This document shows positions 45,754 through 54,513 of a stretch of 64,000 bases of DNA, piece by piece. The position numbers and the translations under genes were made by a program. Under the pieces are notes generated by a model. It was not told the DNA's origin and made no database searches. It saw only the letters and a list, made by a program, of their open reading frames with translations. How positions within the stretch are numbered: position 1 is the stretch's first letter; each line of letters begins with the position of its first letter. Source of the DNA: Alphaproteobacteria bacterium (GTDB lineage Bacteria; Pseudomonadota; Alphaproteobacteria; Caulobacterales; Caulobacteraceae); contig JAHJOO010000050.1 of assembly GCA_018820275.1 (NCBI GenBank), forward strand, positions 113,211 to 177,210, given 5' to 3'.

Positions 45754-46797
45754 GTGAGCGAGACGTCCCGCCCGGGTGGCAAACCCGCCACCATCAACGA
45801 CGTCGCCCGCCTCGCGGGGGTGTCGAAGAAGACCGTGTCGCGGGTCATCAACAACTCGCCTTCGGTCAAGGAGGAGACGCGCAAGCGCGTCGAGGCCGTC
45901 ATCTCCAAGCATGGCTACACGCCGGACCCGCAGGCGCGAGGCCTGGCCTTCCGACGGTCCTTCCTCGTCGGCATGATCTACGACAATCCCAGCCCCAACT
46001 ACGTCGTCAACATGCAGCAGGGCGTGCTGGACGGCGTGCGGGGCTCGGGCCTGGAGCTGGTGGTCCATCCCTGCGACCGCGCCTCGCCCCGGTTTCTGGA
46101 GGACGTGCGCAGTTTCGTGGTCCGGCAGAAGCTGTTCGGCGTCGTCATGCCGCCCTCGGTCTCGGAGGACGAGCGGGTCGTGGCCATCCTGAAGGAGGCG
46201 GACTGCCCCTACGTCCGCATCGCCTCCGTGTCGCTGGACGAGGCGGGGTCGATGGTCGTGACGCACGACAGCCGGGGCGCCGCCCGCGCCGCGCGGCATC
46301 TGGCGGGGCTGGGCCACCGCCGGGTCGCCTTCATCTCGGGCCCCGACAGCTTCAGGTCCTCGCACGAGCGCGGCCGGGGCTTCCGCGAGGGTCTGGCCGA
46401 ACATGGGGTCGAGCTGGCCGCCGACCTGATCCGCCAGGGCGCCTACACCTTCGAGTCGGGCGTCGAGGCGGCGCGCGATCTGCTGGGGCTCAGGGATCGA
46501 CCCAGCGCCATCTTCGCCGGCAACGACGAGATGGCGATCGGCGTCATGAAGGCCGCGCGCGAACTGGGGCTGGACGTGCCGCGCGACCTGTCGATCGTCG
46601 GCTTCGACGACCTGCCCATGGCCTCGCGCGTCTGGCCGAACCTCACCACCGTGCGCCTGCCGATCCGCGACATGGGGCGCATGGCGGCCGAGAAGCTGAC
46701 CGCCCGCCTGCGCGGCCTGGATCCGGCGGTGCTCGACCAGCCCGCGGTGGATCCGCAACTGGTCGAACGGGACTCCGCCGGGCCGCCCCGGGACTGA
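45754..46797 (+). CDS. LacI-family transcriptional regulator of the pectin locus
   Basis: A 347-residue LacI regulator. The helix-turn-helix and hinge helix are in residues 9-60 (TINDVARLAGVSKKTVSRVINNS, then VKEETRKRVEAVI). The remainder is a periplasmic-binding-protein-like sugar sensor with IVGFDDLPMASRVWPNLTTV. The GTG start has AGAGAG upstream. The best operator candidates are the CACCGGTG palindromes at 47508, 49753 and 49786, which lie before uronate genes; it probably senses a KDG-type or unsaturated-uronate inducer. Confidence 0.9.
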   Translation: MSETSRPGGKPATINDVARLAGVSKKTVSRVINNSPSVKEETRKRVEAVISKHGYTPDPQARGLAFRRSFLVGMIYDNPSPNYVVNMQQGVLDGVRGSGLELVVHPCDRASPRFLEDVRSFVVRQKLFGVVMPPSVSEDERVVAILKEADCPYVRIASVSLDEAGSMVVTHDSRGAARAARHLAGLGHRRVAFISGPDSFRSSHERGRGFREGLAEHGVELAADLIRQGAYTFESGVEAARDLLGLRDRPSAIFAGNDEMAIGVMKAARELGLDVPRDLSIVGFDDLPMASRVWPNLTTVRLPIRDMGRMAAEKLTARLRGLDPAVLDQPAVDPQLVERDSAGPPRD

Positions 46798-46806
46798 CCG
46801 CGGCCG

Positions 46807-47451
46807 TCAGGCTCCGCCGACGACGCCCTTCAGATAGTCGCGGATGCCGTCGTCCGTGGCGTTGGCGAAGAACAGCTCGGAGAACCGGCGGCCCGCGACC
46901 GCGGCCCGCAGAAGGTCCTGATCGACGGTCTTCAGGACGGTCAGCATGTCGTGGCAGGTGACGGCCTTGAGGTCCTTCAGGATGCCGCGGTTCTTCCGCA
47001 TGATCTCGGCGCGTTCCTTCGGATAGCCCAGGCCGCGTTCGCCCTCGAACAGCTTGCGATAGACGTCCTGCAGGTTCAGCTCGGCGGCCCAACCGAAGCC
47101 CTTGGCATAGGGCATGGCGATGGCGTTGCCGTCGTTGATCTGGCCGAACAGGAAGGCGTCGGTGGGGTCGATGATCAGCCCGCAGAAGACCCCGGGCATG
47201 GCGTTGGCGGCCAGCATCGAGCCCGTGCCCGTGCCGCATCCCGTGACCACGAAGTCGGCCGCGCCGGAGTTCAGCAGGATCCCCGCCAGCAGGCCGTTCA
47301 TGACATAGGTGAGCGAGGCGTCGTCGTCGGCGCCGTACATGCCGTAGTGGAACACCTGATGGCCCAGCGGTTCGGCCACGGCGGTCAGGGCGGCATGGAC
47401 CGTCTCGCTCTTGGCGGCCTGGCTGTTCTCGATGATGAGGGCAATCTTCAT
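46807..47451 (-). CDS. RpiB/LacA/LacB-family isomerase, probable 5-keto-4-deoxyuronate isomerase (DhuI-type)
   Basis: A 214-residue member of the RpiB family: IALIIENSQAAKSE at the start and the catalytic cysteine loop VVTGCGTGTGSML. Members near kduD in other bacteria (the streptococcal DhuI) isomerise 4-deoxy-L-threo-5-hexosulose-uronate, the step otherwise done by KduI. No KduI-type cupin is in this window. It is divergent from kduD across a gap holding an operator copy. The start ATG 47451 precedes the conserved strand. Confidence 0.78.
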   Translation of the reverse strand: MKIALIIENSQAAKSETVHAALTAVAEPLGHQVFHYGMYGADDDASLTYVMNGLLAGILLNSGAADFVVTGCGTGTGSMLAANAMPGVFCGLIIDPTDAFLFGQINDGNAIAMPYAKGFGWAAELNLQDVYRKLFEGERGLGYPKERAEIMRKNRGILKDLKAVTCHDMLTVLKTVDQDLLRAAVAGRRFSELFFANATDDGIRDYLKGVVGGA

Positions 47452-47507
47452 GGCGGTTCCTGTCGTCAGGGGGGAGAGGGCGCATCGCCACTCGATTTGC
47501 CTCGACA

Positions 47508-47525
47508 TATGACACCGGTTACCTA
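47508..47525. promoter_or_regulatory. LacI-type operator, divergent copy
   Basis: ATGACACCGGTTACCTAT centred on CCGG. The left half is identical to the perfect palindrome at 49786 (GACACC), and the right half deviates at three positions. It lies between the RpiB-like gene and kduD and could control both. Confidence 0.55.
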
Positions 47526-47612
47526 TGTGCACAATCCGCGGCGGTAGGGCACACATGCGGGCGGGACCCCGCCATCGCAAGGCCCCGTCGTCTTCACTCC
47601 TGCGAGACCGAA

Positions 47613-48371
47613 ATGAGCGCCATGTTTGATCTCACCGGCCGCACGGCCCTCGTCACCGGTGCCAACACCGGGTTGGGGCAGGCCATCGCCGTCGGCCTCG
47701 CCGAGGCGGGCGCGGACATCGTCGCCGTGGGCCGGTCAGCGCCGACCGAAACGGCGGCGATGGTCGCGGGGACCGGGCGGGCCCTGCACGCCATCCCGGC
47801 CGACCTGGGATCGACCGCGCCGATCGCCGACGTGGTCGCCCAGGCGGTCGCGGCGGTCGGGCGGATCGACGTGCTGGTCAACAACGCCGGCATCATCCGT
47901 CGCGCCGACAGCCTCGACTTCACCGAGGCCGACTGGGACGCGGTGATCGACACCAATCTGAAGTCGGCCTTCTTCCTCAGCCAGGCCGTGGCCCGGACAT
48001 GGGTCGAGGCGGGGAGGGGGGGCAGGATCGTCAACATCTGTTCCATGCTGAGCTTCCAGGGCGGCGTCCGCGTGCCCAGCTACACGGCATCGAAGAGCGG
48101 CCTCGCCGGCCTGACCCGTCTGCTGGCCTGCGAATGGGCGGCCAGGGGGATCAACGTCAACGGCATTGCGCCCGGCTATTTCGCCACCAACAACACCGAG
48201 GCCCTGCGCGCCGACGAGACCCGCAATCGCGACATCCTCGCGCGCATCCCGGCCGGTCGCTGGGGCGAGGCCGAGGACCTCAAGGGCGCCGCCGTCTTCC
48301 TGGCGTCGGACGCCTCGGCCTACGTCCACGGCACGATCCTCACCGTCGACGGCGGCTGGATGGCGCGCTGA
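47613..48371 (+). CDS. kduD: 2-dehydro-3-deoxy-D-gluconate 5-dehydrogenase
   Basis: A 252-residue classical SDR: VTGANTGLGQAIAVGLAEAGA (NAD loop), NNAGI, and the catalytic Ser...YTASK (YxxxK). It has the KduD-typical start MFDLTGR and PGYFATNNTEALR. It reduces 5-keto-4-deoxygluconate (DKII) to KDG in the uronate path, following the RpiB-like isomerase. The start is ATG 47613 (MSAMFDL) or 47622. The stop is four bases from that of the convergent pectate lyase. Confidence 0.92.
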   Translation: MSAMFDLTGRTALVTGANTGLGQAIAVGLAEAGADIVAVGRSAPTETAAMVAGTGRALHAIPADLGSTAPIADVVAQAVAAVGRIDVLVNNAGIIRRADSLDFTEADWDAVIDTNLKSAFFLSQAVARTWVEAGRGGRIVNICSMLSFQGGVRVPSYTASKSGLAGLTRLLACEWAARGINVNGIAPGYFATNNTEALRADETRNRDILARIPAGRWGEAEDLKGAAVFLASDASAYVHGTILTVDGGWMAR

Positions 48372-48374
48372 GCC

Positions 48375-49736
48375 TCAGGCCAGACTGTTCAGCCAGTCCT
48401 CGAGGTTGGTGAAGCCGTCCCCGTCGGGGTCCCGGGGCGCGTCGCGCGGATCGGCCGGATCCAGGCCGCGGGCCCGCTCCCAGTCGTCCGGCAGGCCGTC
48501 GCCGTCGCCGTCGGTCCACGGCGTGCCCGGCGCGAGTTCGGGCCAGCCGCCGACGTCGGCCTGACTGTCGAGGATCCGGCCCGATCCGTCGCGTACGCCG
48601 GCGACGACGCGCGCGTCCGCGGCGTCGCGCGGCAGGGCTCCGGCCGTCGCGAGCACGCGCCGGGTCGTCTCCGCCGGCGTCGCGTCGGCGGGATCCGCCC
48701 AGTCCGGCCGTGCGGCCAGTTTCTCGCCCGGCCCGCCGTCAGACCGCACGAGGCTCCACGGGTCGTCGGGCACGACGCCGGCCATGCCATTCTCCTCGAA
48801 CCAGGCGCGACCCAGCGGATTGGAGTCCTCGAAGGCCCAACGCCCTTGGCTGTCCGGACCCGAGAGATAGGCGTTGCCGACGAAGGCGTAGGTCGAGATC
48901 GTCTCGGTGTCGGCATTGTAGCCCGCGTGGCCGCCGCCCCAGTTGAAGAAGACGTTCTGGCGGAACTCGAACAGGGGGCCGACCGGATCGATGGCGGGCG
49001 GGTTGTAGTTGCCGGGGCGCGGCATCCGGGCGCGATGGCTGGCCCACAGATTGCCCACGAAGCTGATCCGGGCACCGTGGCCGCCGCGCGCCAGGGTGCC
49101 GTAGCCGTGCTCGCCCTTGGCGTGGCCGGACGCATTCAGGGACTCGGCGATGATCGAGTTCTGGACCGTGACGTCGTAGATGCCCCGCGCCGGAGGGTCG
49201 TAGCGGCTGCCGACCGAGAGGGTCTCGTCGACGGACCAGCTGGCCGAGACGTGATCCAGGATGATGCGGCTGCCGCGTTCGATGGAGATGGCGTCGGCCT
49301 CGACGCCGCCTTCGTCGCCGAGGCGCGACCGAAGGTGGCGGATCACCACGTCGTCGGCGCGGACGATCAGGGGCTGGCCGCGTACGGCGACGCCGCCGCC
49401 GGGGGCGGTCTGTCCGGCGACGGTCACGCGTCCCTCGCGGATCACGAGGGGCGAGGCGAGCCGGATCGTGCCGCCGACGTCGAAGATCACCGTGCGGGGG
49501 CCCTCCGCCTCCAGAGCCGCGCGCAGGGTGCCGGGGCCCGCATCGTCGAGGGAGGTCACGCGCAGCACCGCTCCGCCCCGGCCGCCGACGGCATGGCGCC
49601 CGGCTCCCTCGGCTCCGGGAAAGGCGAGGTGCTGCGCGACCGCCGGACTGTGTGCGCAAACGGCAACGGTCGTCGCGCCGATGATGACGATCGCGCGACG
49701 TGCTTCGTCGAACGGGGTTGCCGAAAGGCGGAACAT
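48375..49736 (-). CDS. Pectate lyase, polysaccharide lyase family 1-like, with Ca-binding tail
   Basis: A 453-residue secreted enzyme. A signal peptide (IVIIGATTVAVCAHSPAVAQ) is followed by LAFPGAEGAGRHAVGG and TVAGQTAPGGG, typical of a pectate-lyase branch with a parallel beta-helix. DHVSASWSVDETLSV and GNLWASHRARMPRPGN carry the expected Ca-site and Arg regions. The last 60 residues hold DxDxDG loops (DGDGDGLPDDWERARG, DPDGDGFTNLEDW), a thrombospondin-3/EF-hand-like Ca-binding tail. It cleaves polygalacturonate outside the cytoplasm. ATG 49736 is chosen from the signal peptide. Confidence 0.87.
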   Translation of the reverse strand: MFRLSATPFDEARRAIVIIGATTVAVCAHSPAVAQHLAFPGAEGAGRHAVGGRGGAVLRVTSLDDAGPGTLRAALEAEGPRTVIFDVGGTIRLASPLVIREGRVTVAGQTAPGGGVAVRGQPLIVRADDVVIRHLRSRLGDEGGVEADAISIERGSRIILDHVSASWSVDETLSVGSRYDPPARGIYDVTVQNSIIAESLNASGHAKGEHGYGTLARGGHGARISFVGNLWASHRARMPRPGNYNPPAIDPVGPLFEFRQNVFFNWGGGHAGYNADTETISTYAFVGNAYLSGPDSQGRWAFEDSNPLGRAWFEENGMAGVVPDDPWSLVRSDGGPGEKLAARPDWADPADATPAETTRRVLATAGALPRDAADARVVAGVRDGSGRILDSQADVGGWPELAPGTPWTDGDGDGLPDDWERARGLDPADPRDAPRDPDGDGFTNLEDWLNSLA

Positions 49737-49752
49737 GGGTTTAGGCTCCCGA

Positions 49753-49768
49753 TTGATACCGGTGTCAG
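49753..49768. promoter_or_regulatory. LacI-type operator close to the pectate lyase start
   Basis: TTGATACCGGTGTCAG: a palindrome with one mismatch in the seven-base arms. It lies 17 bases upstream of the pectate lyase ATG, where a bound repressor would block transcription or its start. Confidence 0.7.
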
Positions 49769-49785
49769 GACGCATTCGACGCGGA

Positions 49786-49803
49786 TTTGACACCGGTGTC
49801 AAA
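49786..49803. promoter_or_regulatory. LacI-type operator, perfect palindrome
   Basis: TTTGACACCGGTGTCAAA is a perfect 18-base palindrome between the divergent pectate lyase and TonB receptor genes. Each half contains TTGACA, which could double as a -35 box in both directions. Confidence 0.8.
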
Positions 49804-49885
49804 CGGCGAGGCCGAAGAGCCGGACCGCAAAAACAGATAGACCGGGGACACCCCGGCGTCCTGTATGCCCATTGGGAGGAGGCAT

Positions 49886-52852
49886 ATGTTGCAGTTCATC
49901 CAGGCCCGGAATTCCGGCGCCTTCCGTCGCACCCTGATCGCCGGATCGTCCGGCCTGGCCATGGCCATGACGCTGGGCGTCATGGGCGCCGCCGCGCAGT
50001 CGCAGGATCCGGAGACCGAGGTCGACGAGATCGTCGTCACCGGCTACCGCGCCAGCCTGACGGCCGGCCTGGCCGCCAAGCGCCGCGAGGCGACGGTGGT
50101 CGACGTCATCGTCGCCGAGGACATCGCCGACTTCCCCGACCTGAACCTGGCCGAGGCGATCCAGCGCGTCCCGGGCGTGGCCATCGACCGTGACGCCGGC
50201 GAAGGCCGGTCGATCACCGTGCGCGGCCTGGGGTCCGACTTCACCCGCACGCGCATCAACGGCATGGAGGCCCAGGCCACCACGGGCGGCACGGACTCCT
50301 CGGGCGGCGCCAATCGCGGGCGCGGCTTCGACTTCAACGTCTTCGCCTCGGAGCTCTTCAACTCGATCACGGTGCGCAAGACCGCCGCGGCCGAGACGGA
50401 AGAGGGCTCGCTGGGCGCCACGGTCGACCTCCAGGCGACGCGGCCGTTCGACTTCCCGGGCCGCACCTTCGCCTTCTCCGCCCAGGCCGGCTACAACGAC
50501 CTGTCGGAGCAGTGGAACCCGCGCGTCGCCCTGCTGGTGAGCGACACCTTCGGCGACCAGGACCAGTTCGGCGCCCTGATCTCGGTGGCCTACAGCGAGC
50601 GCAGCCTGCTGGAAGAGGGCTTCAGCACCGTGCGCTGGGCCCCGGCGGTCGGCACCGGCAGCTCGGGCGGCTTCTGCAGCCCCGTCGGCGTCGCCCCCCA
50701 GAATCCCGGCAACAGCGGGTCGACGGGCTCCAGCGCCGCCAACTGCTCCACCGGCAATCCGCGCCCGGCCAACACGCCCGACAACGTGACCGCCTACCAG
50801 ACGGCCAACCAGGCGAACGTCTTCATTCCGCGGCTGCCGCGCTACGGCCGGCTGACCCATGAGCAAGAGCGTCTGGGCGTCACCGGTGCCTTCCAGTGGC
50901 GTCCGGCGGACACCACCCTGTTCTCGGTCGACGTGCTGTATTCCAAGCTGGACGCGACCCGTCAGGAAGACTTCCTCCAGGCCATGTCGTTCAGCCGCAA
51001 CGCGGCTGCGGGCGGCCAGACCCAGGTGATCGTCCGCGACGCCGTGGTCGAGAACAACATGCTGGTCTACGGCCTGTTCGACAACGTCGACATGCGGTCC
51101 GAGAGCCGGTTCGACGTGCTGTCGACCGAGTTCACCCAGATCAGCTTCACCGCCGAGCACGAGTTCACCGACCGCCTGCGCGGCCGCTACTACATCGGCC
51201 GGGCCGTCTCCACGTTCGAAAACCCGATCCAGACGACGGTCACGCTGGATGCCCAGGACACCGACGGCTACTCGTGGGACTTCCGCGGCAACTTGAACTC
51301 GCCGGTCATCACCTACGGGATCGACGTGACCGATCCGGCGGCCTGGAGCTGGCGTCAGACCGGCACGGCCGTGCCCCGGTCCGAGATCCGGATCCGGCCG
51401 AACGGCGCGGAGAACATCTTCGGGTCGTGGCAGGCCGACATCGCCTACGACGCCAACGACTGGATGACGTTCAAGGCCGGGGTCAACTTCAAGACCTATG
51501 AGTCCACCACCTACGAGTTCCGGCGGACCGACGAGACGGTCGTGCCGGCCCTGCCGGGCGGGACCACGGTGGCCGACATCTCCAACCAGCTGACGGGCTT
51601 CGGCCGGGACCTGATCCCCGGCGGCACGATCAACTGGCTGCGGCCGGACCTCAACTCGATCGCCGAGCTGTTCGACATCTACTGCAACTGCGACACCGGC
51701 GTGCCGGGCGGCGACTTCCGCCTGACGAGCATCACCAACGGCAACGCGCGCGGCGGCAACCGCTCGATCAACGAGGAGGACCTGGCCTTCTACGTCCAGG
51801 CCGACTGGAACACCGAGCTGTTCGGCATGCCGTTCCGGGGCAACGTCGGCGTCCGCCAGGCCAACACGCGCATCGAGGCCGAGGGCTACAGCTCGACCGG
51901 CGGCGGCACGCGGGTGGTCGGCGAGCACGAGTACACCGACACCCTGCCGTCGCTGAACCTGACCTTCGAACCGAGGGACGACCTGCTGGTCCGCTTCGGC
52001 GCGGCCAAGGTCATGGCTCGCCCGCAGATCAACAACTCGCTGTCGGGCGCGAACTACCTGGTGCCGGTGACGTCGCTGAACGCGAGCGGGCCCAACTTCA
52101 CCGCCACCATCGGCAACGTGAAGCTGGAGCCGTTCCGGGCCAACACCTACGACTTCTCGATCGAGTGGTACTTCGCGCCGGAGAGCCTGCTGTCCTTCGC
52201 CTACTTCTACAAGGACATCGACACCTACATCCAGATCCTGCGGCAGGACCTGCCGTATACGGACCTGACGGCGCTGAACCCGTCGGCCTTCTCGCCGACC
52301 TTCTGCACCGGCGTCTGCAGCCCGACGACGATCTTCCAGCTGACCAGCGCGGTGAACACCGAGGGCGGGCCGCTGAAGGGGTTCGAGATCAGCTATCAGC
52401 AGCCCTTCCGGTTCCTGCCGGGCCCGCTGGGCAACACGGGGGTGCAGCTGAACTACACCCACGTGGAGAGTGAGATCGACTACTGCGGAGACGCCCTCTG
52501 CACGACGTTCGTGACCGCCGATCTGGCGGCGCTGTCGCCGCAGTCGTGGAACGCCACCCTCTACTACGAGGACGACCGCTTCTCGGCGCGGGTCTCCGGT
52601 TCGGCGCGGGACCAGTACCTGCAGAACATCCCGGGCCGGAACGGCAATGCGCAGGAGGGCAAGTTCGAGACGTTCAACCTCGACGCCTCGGCCTCGTTCA
52701 AGCTGACCGACAGCCTCGACGTGACGTTCGAGGCCATCAACCTGACGGACGAGTTCAACCACCAGTGGGTGGGCGACGAGGACCGGCAGAGCACGTCCGT
52801 CTATCACCACACCGGACGCCAGTACTACATCGGGGCCCGCGCGCGGTTCTGA
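49886..52852 (+). CDS. TonB-dependent outer-membrane receptor, probably for pectin oligosaccharides
   Basis: A 988-residue outer-membrane transporter. A signal peptide ending AAAQS is followed by a TonB-box-like EVDEIVVTGYRASL. The plug domain has DLNLAEAIQRVPGVAIDR and SITVRGLGSDFTRTRINGMEA, followed by a long beta-barrel ending in an aromatic F (RARF). The second ATG (49886) is used because GGGAGGAGG lies right before it. The context (pectate lyase, KduD, KdgK, LacI operator) points to uptake of oligogalacturonides; no Ton-coupled surface lipoprotein is visible. Confidence 0.9.
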   Translation: MLQFIQARNSGAFRRTLIAGSSGLAMAMTLGVMGAAAQSQDPETEVDEIVVTGYRASLTAGLAAKRREATVVDVIVAEDIADFPDLNLAEAIQRVPGVAIDRDAGEGRSITVRGLGSDFTRTRINGMEAQATTGGTDSSGGANRGRGFDFNVFASELFNSITVRKTAAAETEEGSLGATVDLQATRPFDFPGRTFAFSAQAGYNDLSEQWNPRVALLVSDTFGDQDQFGALISVAYSERSLLEEGFSTVRWAPAVGTGSSGGFCSPVGVAPQNPGNSGSTGSSAANCSTGNPRPANTPDNVTAYQTANQANVFIPRLPRYGRLTHEQERLGVTGAFQWRPADTTLFSVDVLYSKLDATRQEDFLQAMSFSRNAAAGGQTQVIVRDAVVENNMLVYGLFDNVDMRSESRFDVLSTEFTQISFTAEHEFTDRLRGRYYIGRAVSTFENPIQTTVTLDAQDTDGYSWDFRGNLNSPVITYGIDVTDPAAWSWRQTGTAVPRSEIRIRPNGAENIFGSWQADIAYDANDWMTFKAGVNFKTYESTTYEFRRTDETVVPALPGGTTVADISNQLTGFGRDLIPGGTINWLRPDLNSIAELFDIYCNCDTGVPGGDFRLTSITNGNARGGNRSINEEDLAFYVQADWNTELFGMPFRGNVGVRQANTRIEAEGYSSTGGGTRVVGEHEYTDTLPSLNLTFEPRDDLLVRFGAAKVMARPQINNSLSGANYLVPVTSLNASGPNFTATIGNVKLEPFRANTYDFSIEWYFAPESLLSFAYFYKDIDTYIQILRQDLPYTDLTALNPSAFSPTFCTGVCSPTTIFQLTSAVNTEGGPLKGFEISYQQPFRFLPGPLGNTGVQLNYTHVESEIDYCGDALCTTFVTADLAALSPQSWNATLYYEDDRFSARVSGSARDQYLQNIPGRNGNAQEGKFETFNLDASASFKLTDSLDVTFEAINLTDEFNHQWVGDEDRQSTSVYHHTGRQYYIGARARF

Positions 52853-52880
52853 TCCCCATCCTCTCCTGAGGAGCGACTTC

Positions 52881-52909
52881 GGCCGGTCCGGCCCCAATCC
52901 GGACCGGCC
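52881..52909. terminator. Strong hairpin between the TonB receptor and kdgK
   Basis: An eleven-base perfect stem (GGCCGGTCCGG / CCGGACCGGCC) around CCCCAAT, then GTCTCTTTG. It lies 28 bases after the receptor stop and 51 before kdgK. It can act as an intrinsic terminator or attenuator that separates expression of the two genes. Confidence 0.7.
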
Positions 52910-52960
52910 GTCTCTTTGTCCGGCGCGCGCCTTGGGGCAGGGTGGGCCGGAGGAGATTCC

Positions 52961-54040
52961 ATGACCGCCACGCCGCTGAGCCCCCGATCCGCCGACGCCT
53001 GCCGCTGGGACCTGGCGGCGCTGGGCGAGGTCATGCTGCGGCTGGACCCGGGCGAGGGCCGGGTGCGCACGGCGCGACGGTTCGACGTCTGGGAGGGCGG
53101 CGGCGAGTACAATGTGGCGCGCGCCCTGGCCAAGGGCTTCGGCCGGCGCACGACCGCGGTGACCGCCCTTCCGCGCAACGATCTGGGGCTGCTGGTCGAC
53201 GACCTGATGGCCCAGGGCGGCGTGGACCGGAGCCACGTGGTGTGGCGGGACTTCGACGGCGTCGGACGCGACACCCGCGTCGGGCTGAACTTCACCGAGC
53301 GGGGCTTCGGCGTCCGCCCGGCGCGGGGCACGTCGGACCGGGCCAACTCGGCGGCGTCGCAGCTGGCGCCCGAAGAGGTCGACGGGACCCGGCTGTTCGG
53401 GACGGAGGGCGTGCGCTGGTTCCACACCGGCGGCATCTTCGCGGCCCTGTCCGACGCCTCGGCGCGGACCGCGCTGGCGGCGGTGGCGGCGGCGAAGGCG
53501 TCGGGCGCGGTGGTGTCCTATGACCTGAACTACCGCGCCAGCCTGTGGGCGGCGCACGCCGATCCCGAGGCGGCGCGGCGCGTCAGCCGCGAGATCGCGC
53601 GTCACGTGGACGTGATGATCGGCGACGCCTGGGGCTTCCGCGAGTGCCTGGGCCTGGACGTGGACGGGGCGGCGGATCTGGAGACGGCCGCGCGGGCCTA
53701 TGCGGCGCAGTTCCCCGACGTCCGGATCGTCGCGGCCACCCGCCGCAAGGCGGACACCGCGGGCCGCAACGACTGGTCGGCGCAGGCCTGGTCCGACGGC
53801 CAGCTGGTGACCTCCGTCCAGCGGCCGGGGCTGGACGTGCTGGACCGTGTCGGCGGCGGGGACGGCTTCGTCGCCGGGCTGGCGCACGCCCTGCTGGAGG
53901 GCCAGGACCTGCAGACGGCGGTGGAGTGGGGCGCGGCGCACGGGGCGCTGGCCATGACCACGCCGGGCGACACGTCGATGGTCGACGCGTCGGAGGTGGC
54001 GGCCCTGGTCGCCGGCGCGGACGCGCGATCGGTGCGCTGA
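52961..54040 (+). CDS. kdgK: 2-dehydro-3-deoxygluconokinase (PfkB family)
   Basis: A 359-residue PfkB sugar kinase. It has GEVMLRLDPGEGR at the start, the substrate region GGGEYNVARALAKGFG, and the C-terminal signature DRVGGGDGFVAGLAHAL with the catalytic Asp. It phosphorylates KDG, the end product of KduD, to KDPG; KDPG aldolase is not in the window. GGAGGAGATTCC precedes ATG 52961. It follows the TonB receptor in the same direction past a hairpin. Family members also use other ketoses, but context favours KDG. Confidence 0.87.
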   Translation: MTATPLSPRSADACRWDLAALGEVMLRLDPGEGRVRTARRFDVWEGGGEYNVARALAKGFGRRTTAVTALPRNDLGLLVDDLMAQGGVDRSHVVWRDFDGVGRDTRVGLNFTERGFGVRPARGTSDRANSAASQLAPEEVDGTRLFGTEGVRWFHTGGIFAALSDASARTALAAVAAAKASGAVVSYDLNYRASLWAAHADPEAARRVSREIARHVDVMIGDAWGFRECLGLDVDGAADLETAARAYAAQFPDVRIVAATRRKADTAGRNDWSAQAWSDGQLVTSVQRPGLDVLDRVGGGDGFVAGLAHALLEGQDLQTAVEWGAAHGALAMTTPGDTSMVDASEVAALVAGADARSVR

Positions 54041-54078
54041 AGCTTGGCGCCCAAGGCCCTGCGAGGCAGGATGGCGGC

Positions 54079-54498
54079 ATGCACACACGTCACCTCGTCG
54101 ACGGCCTGTCGGTCGCGCCCCAGATCACCCTCGACGACGTGGCCGCAGCTGCCGCGCAGGGGTTCCGCAGCCTGGTCTCCAACCGTCCCGACGGCGAGGA
54201 GCCCGGCCAGCCGACGGCGGCCGAGGTCGAGGCCGCGGCCCGTGACGCCGGGCTGGCGTTCCGCTGGCTGCCCGTGACCATGCCGACGCTCTCGCAGGAG
54301 GAGGCGCGGGCCTTCGCGACGGCGCTCGAGGAGATGCCCGGGCCCACGCTGGCCTTCTGCCGCACCGGCACGCGCTCGACCGCGCTGTGGGCCCTGTCGC
54401 AGGCCGGGACCCGGCCGACCGACGAGATCGTGTCGACCGCAGCCGCCGCGGGCTACGACCTCGAGGGGCTGAGACCGAGGCTGGACCTCGGCGGCTGA
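54079..54498 (+). CDS. TIGR01244-family sulfurtransferase/phosphatase
   Basis: A 139-residue protein with a single catalytic cysteine loop FCRTGTRST (C-x5-R), as in the cysteine phosphatase/rhodanese-like domain of Blh (beta-lactamase hydrolase-like) proteins. It also has LVSNRPDGEE, typical of the family. In this family the domain is linked to sulfide oxidation and biofilm control in some hosts; the role here is unknown. The start ATG 54079 gives a full family length. Confidence 0.85.
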   Translation: MHTRHLVDGLSVAPQITLDDVAAAAAQGFRSLVSNRPDGEEPGQPTAAEVEAAARDAGLAFRWLPVTMPTLSQEEARAFATALEEMPGPTLAFCRTGTRSTALWALSQAGTRPTDEIVSTAAAAGYDLEGLRPRLDLGG

Positions 54499-54513
54499 AG
54501 CCCCGCCCGACCT

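Noticed and set aside
49799..54088. A 1429-codon open frame on the minus strand opposite the TonB receptor and kdgK
   Set aside because: Long antisense frames are expected in DNA this GC-rich. It has no ribosome site or recognisable domain, and the plus-strand genes are clearly real.
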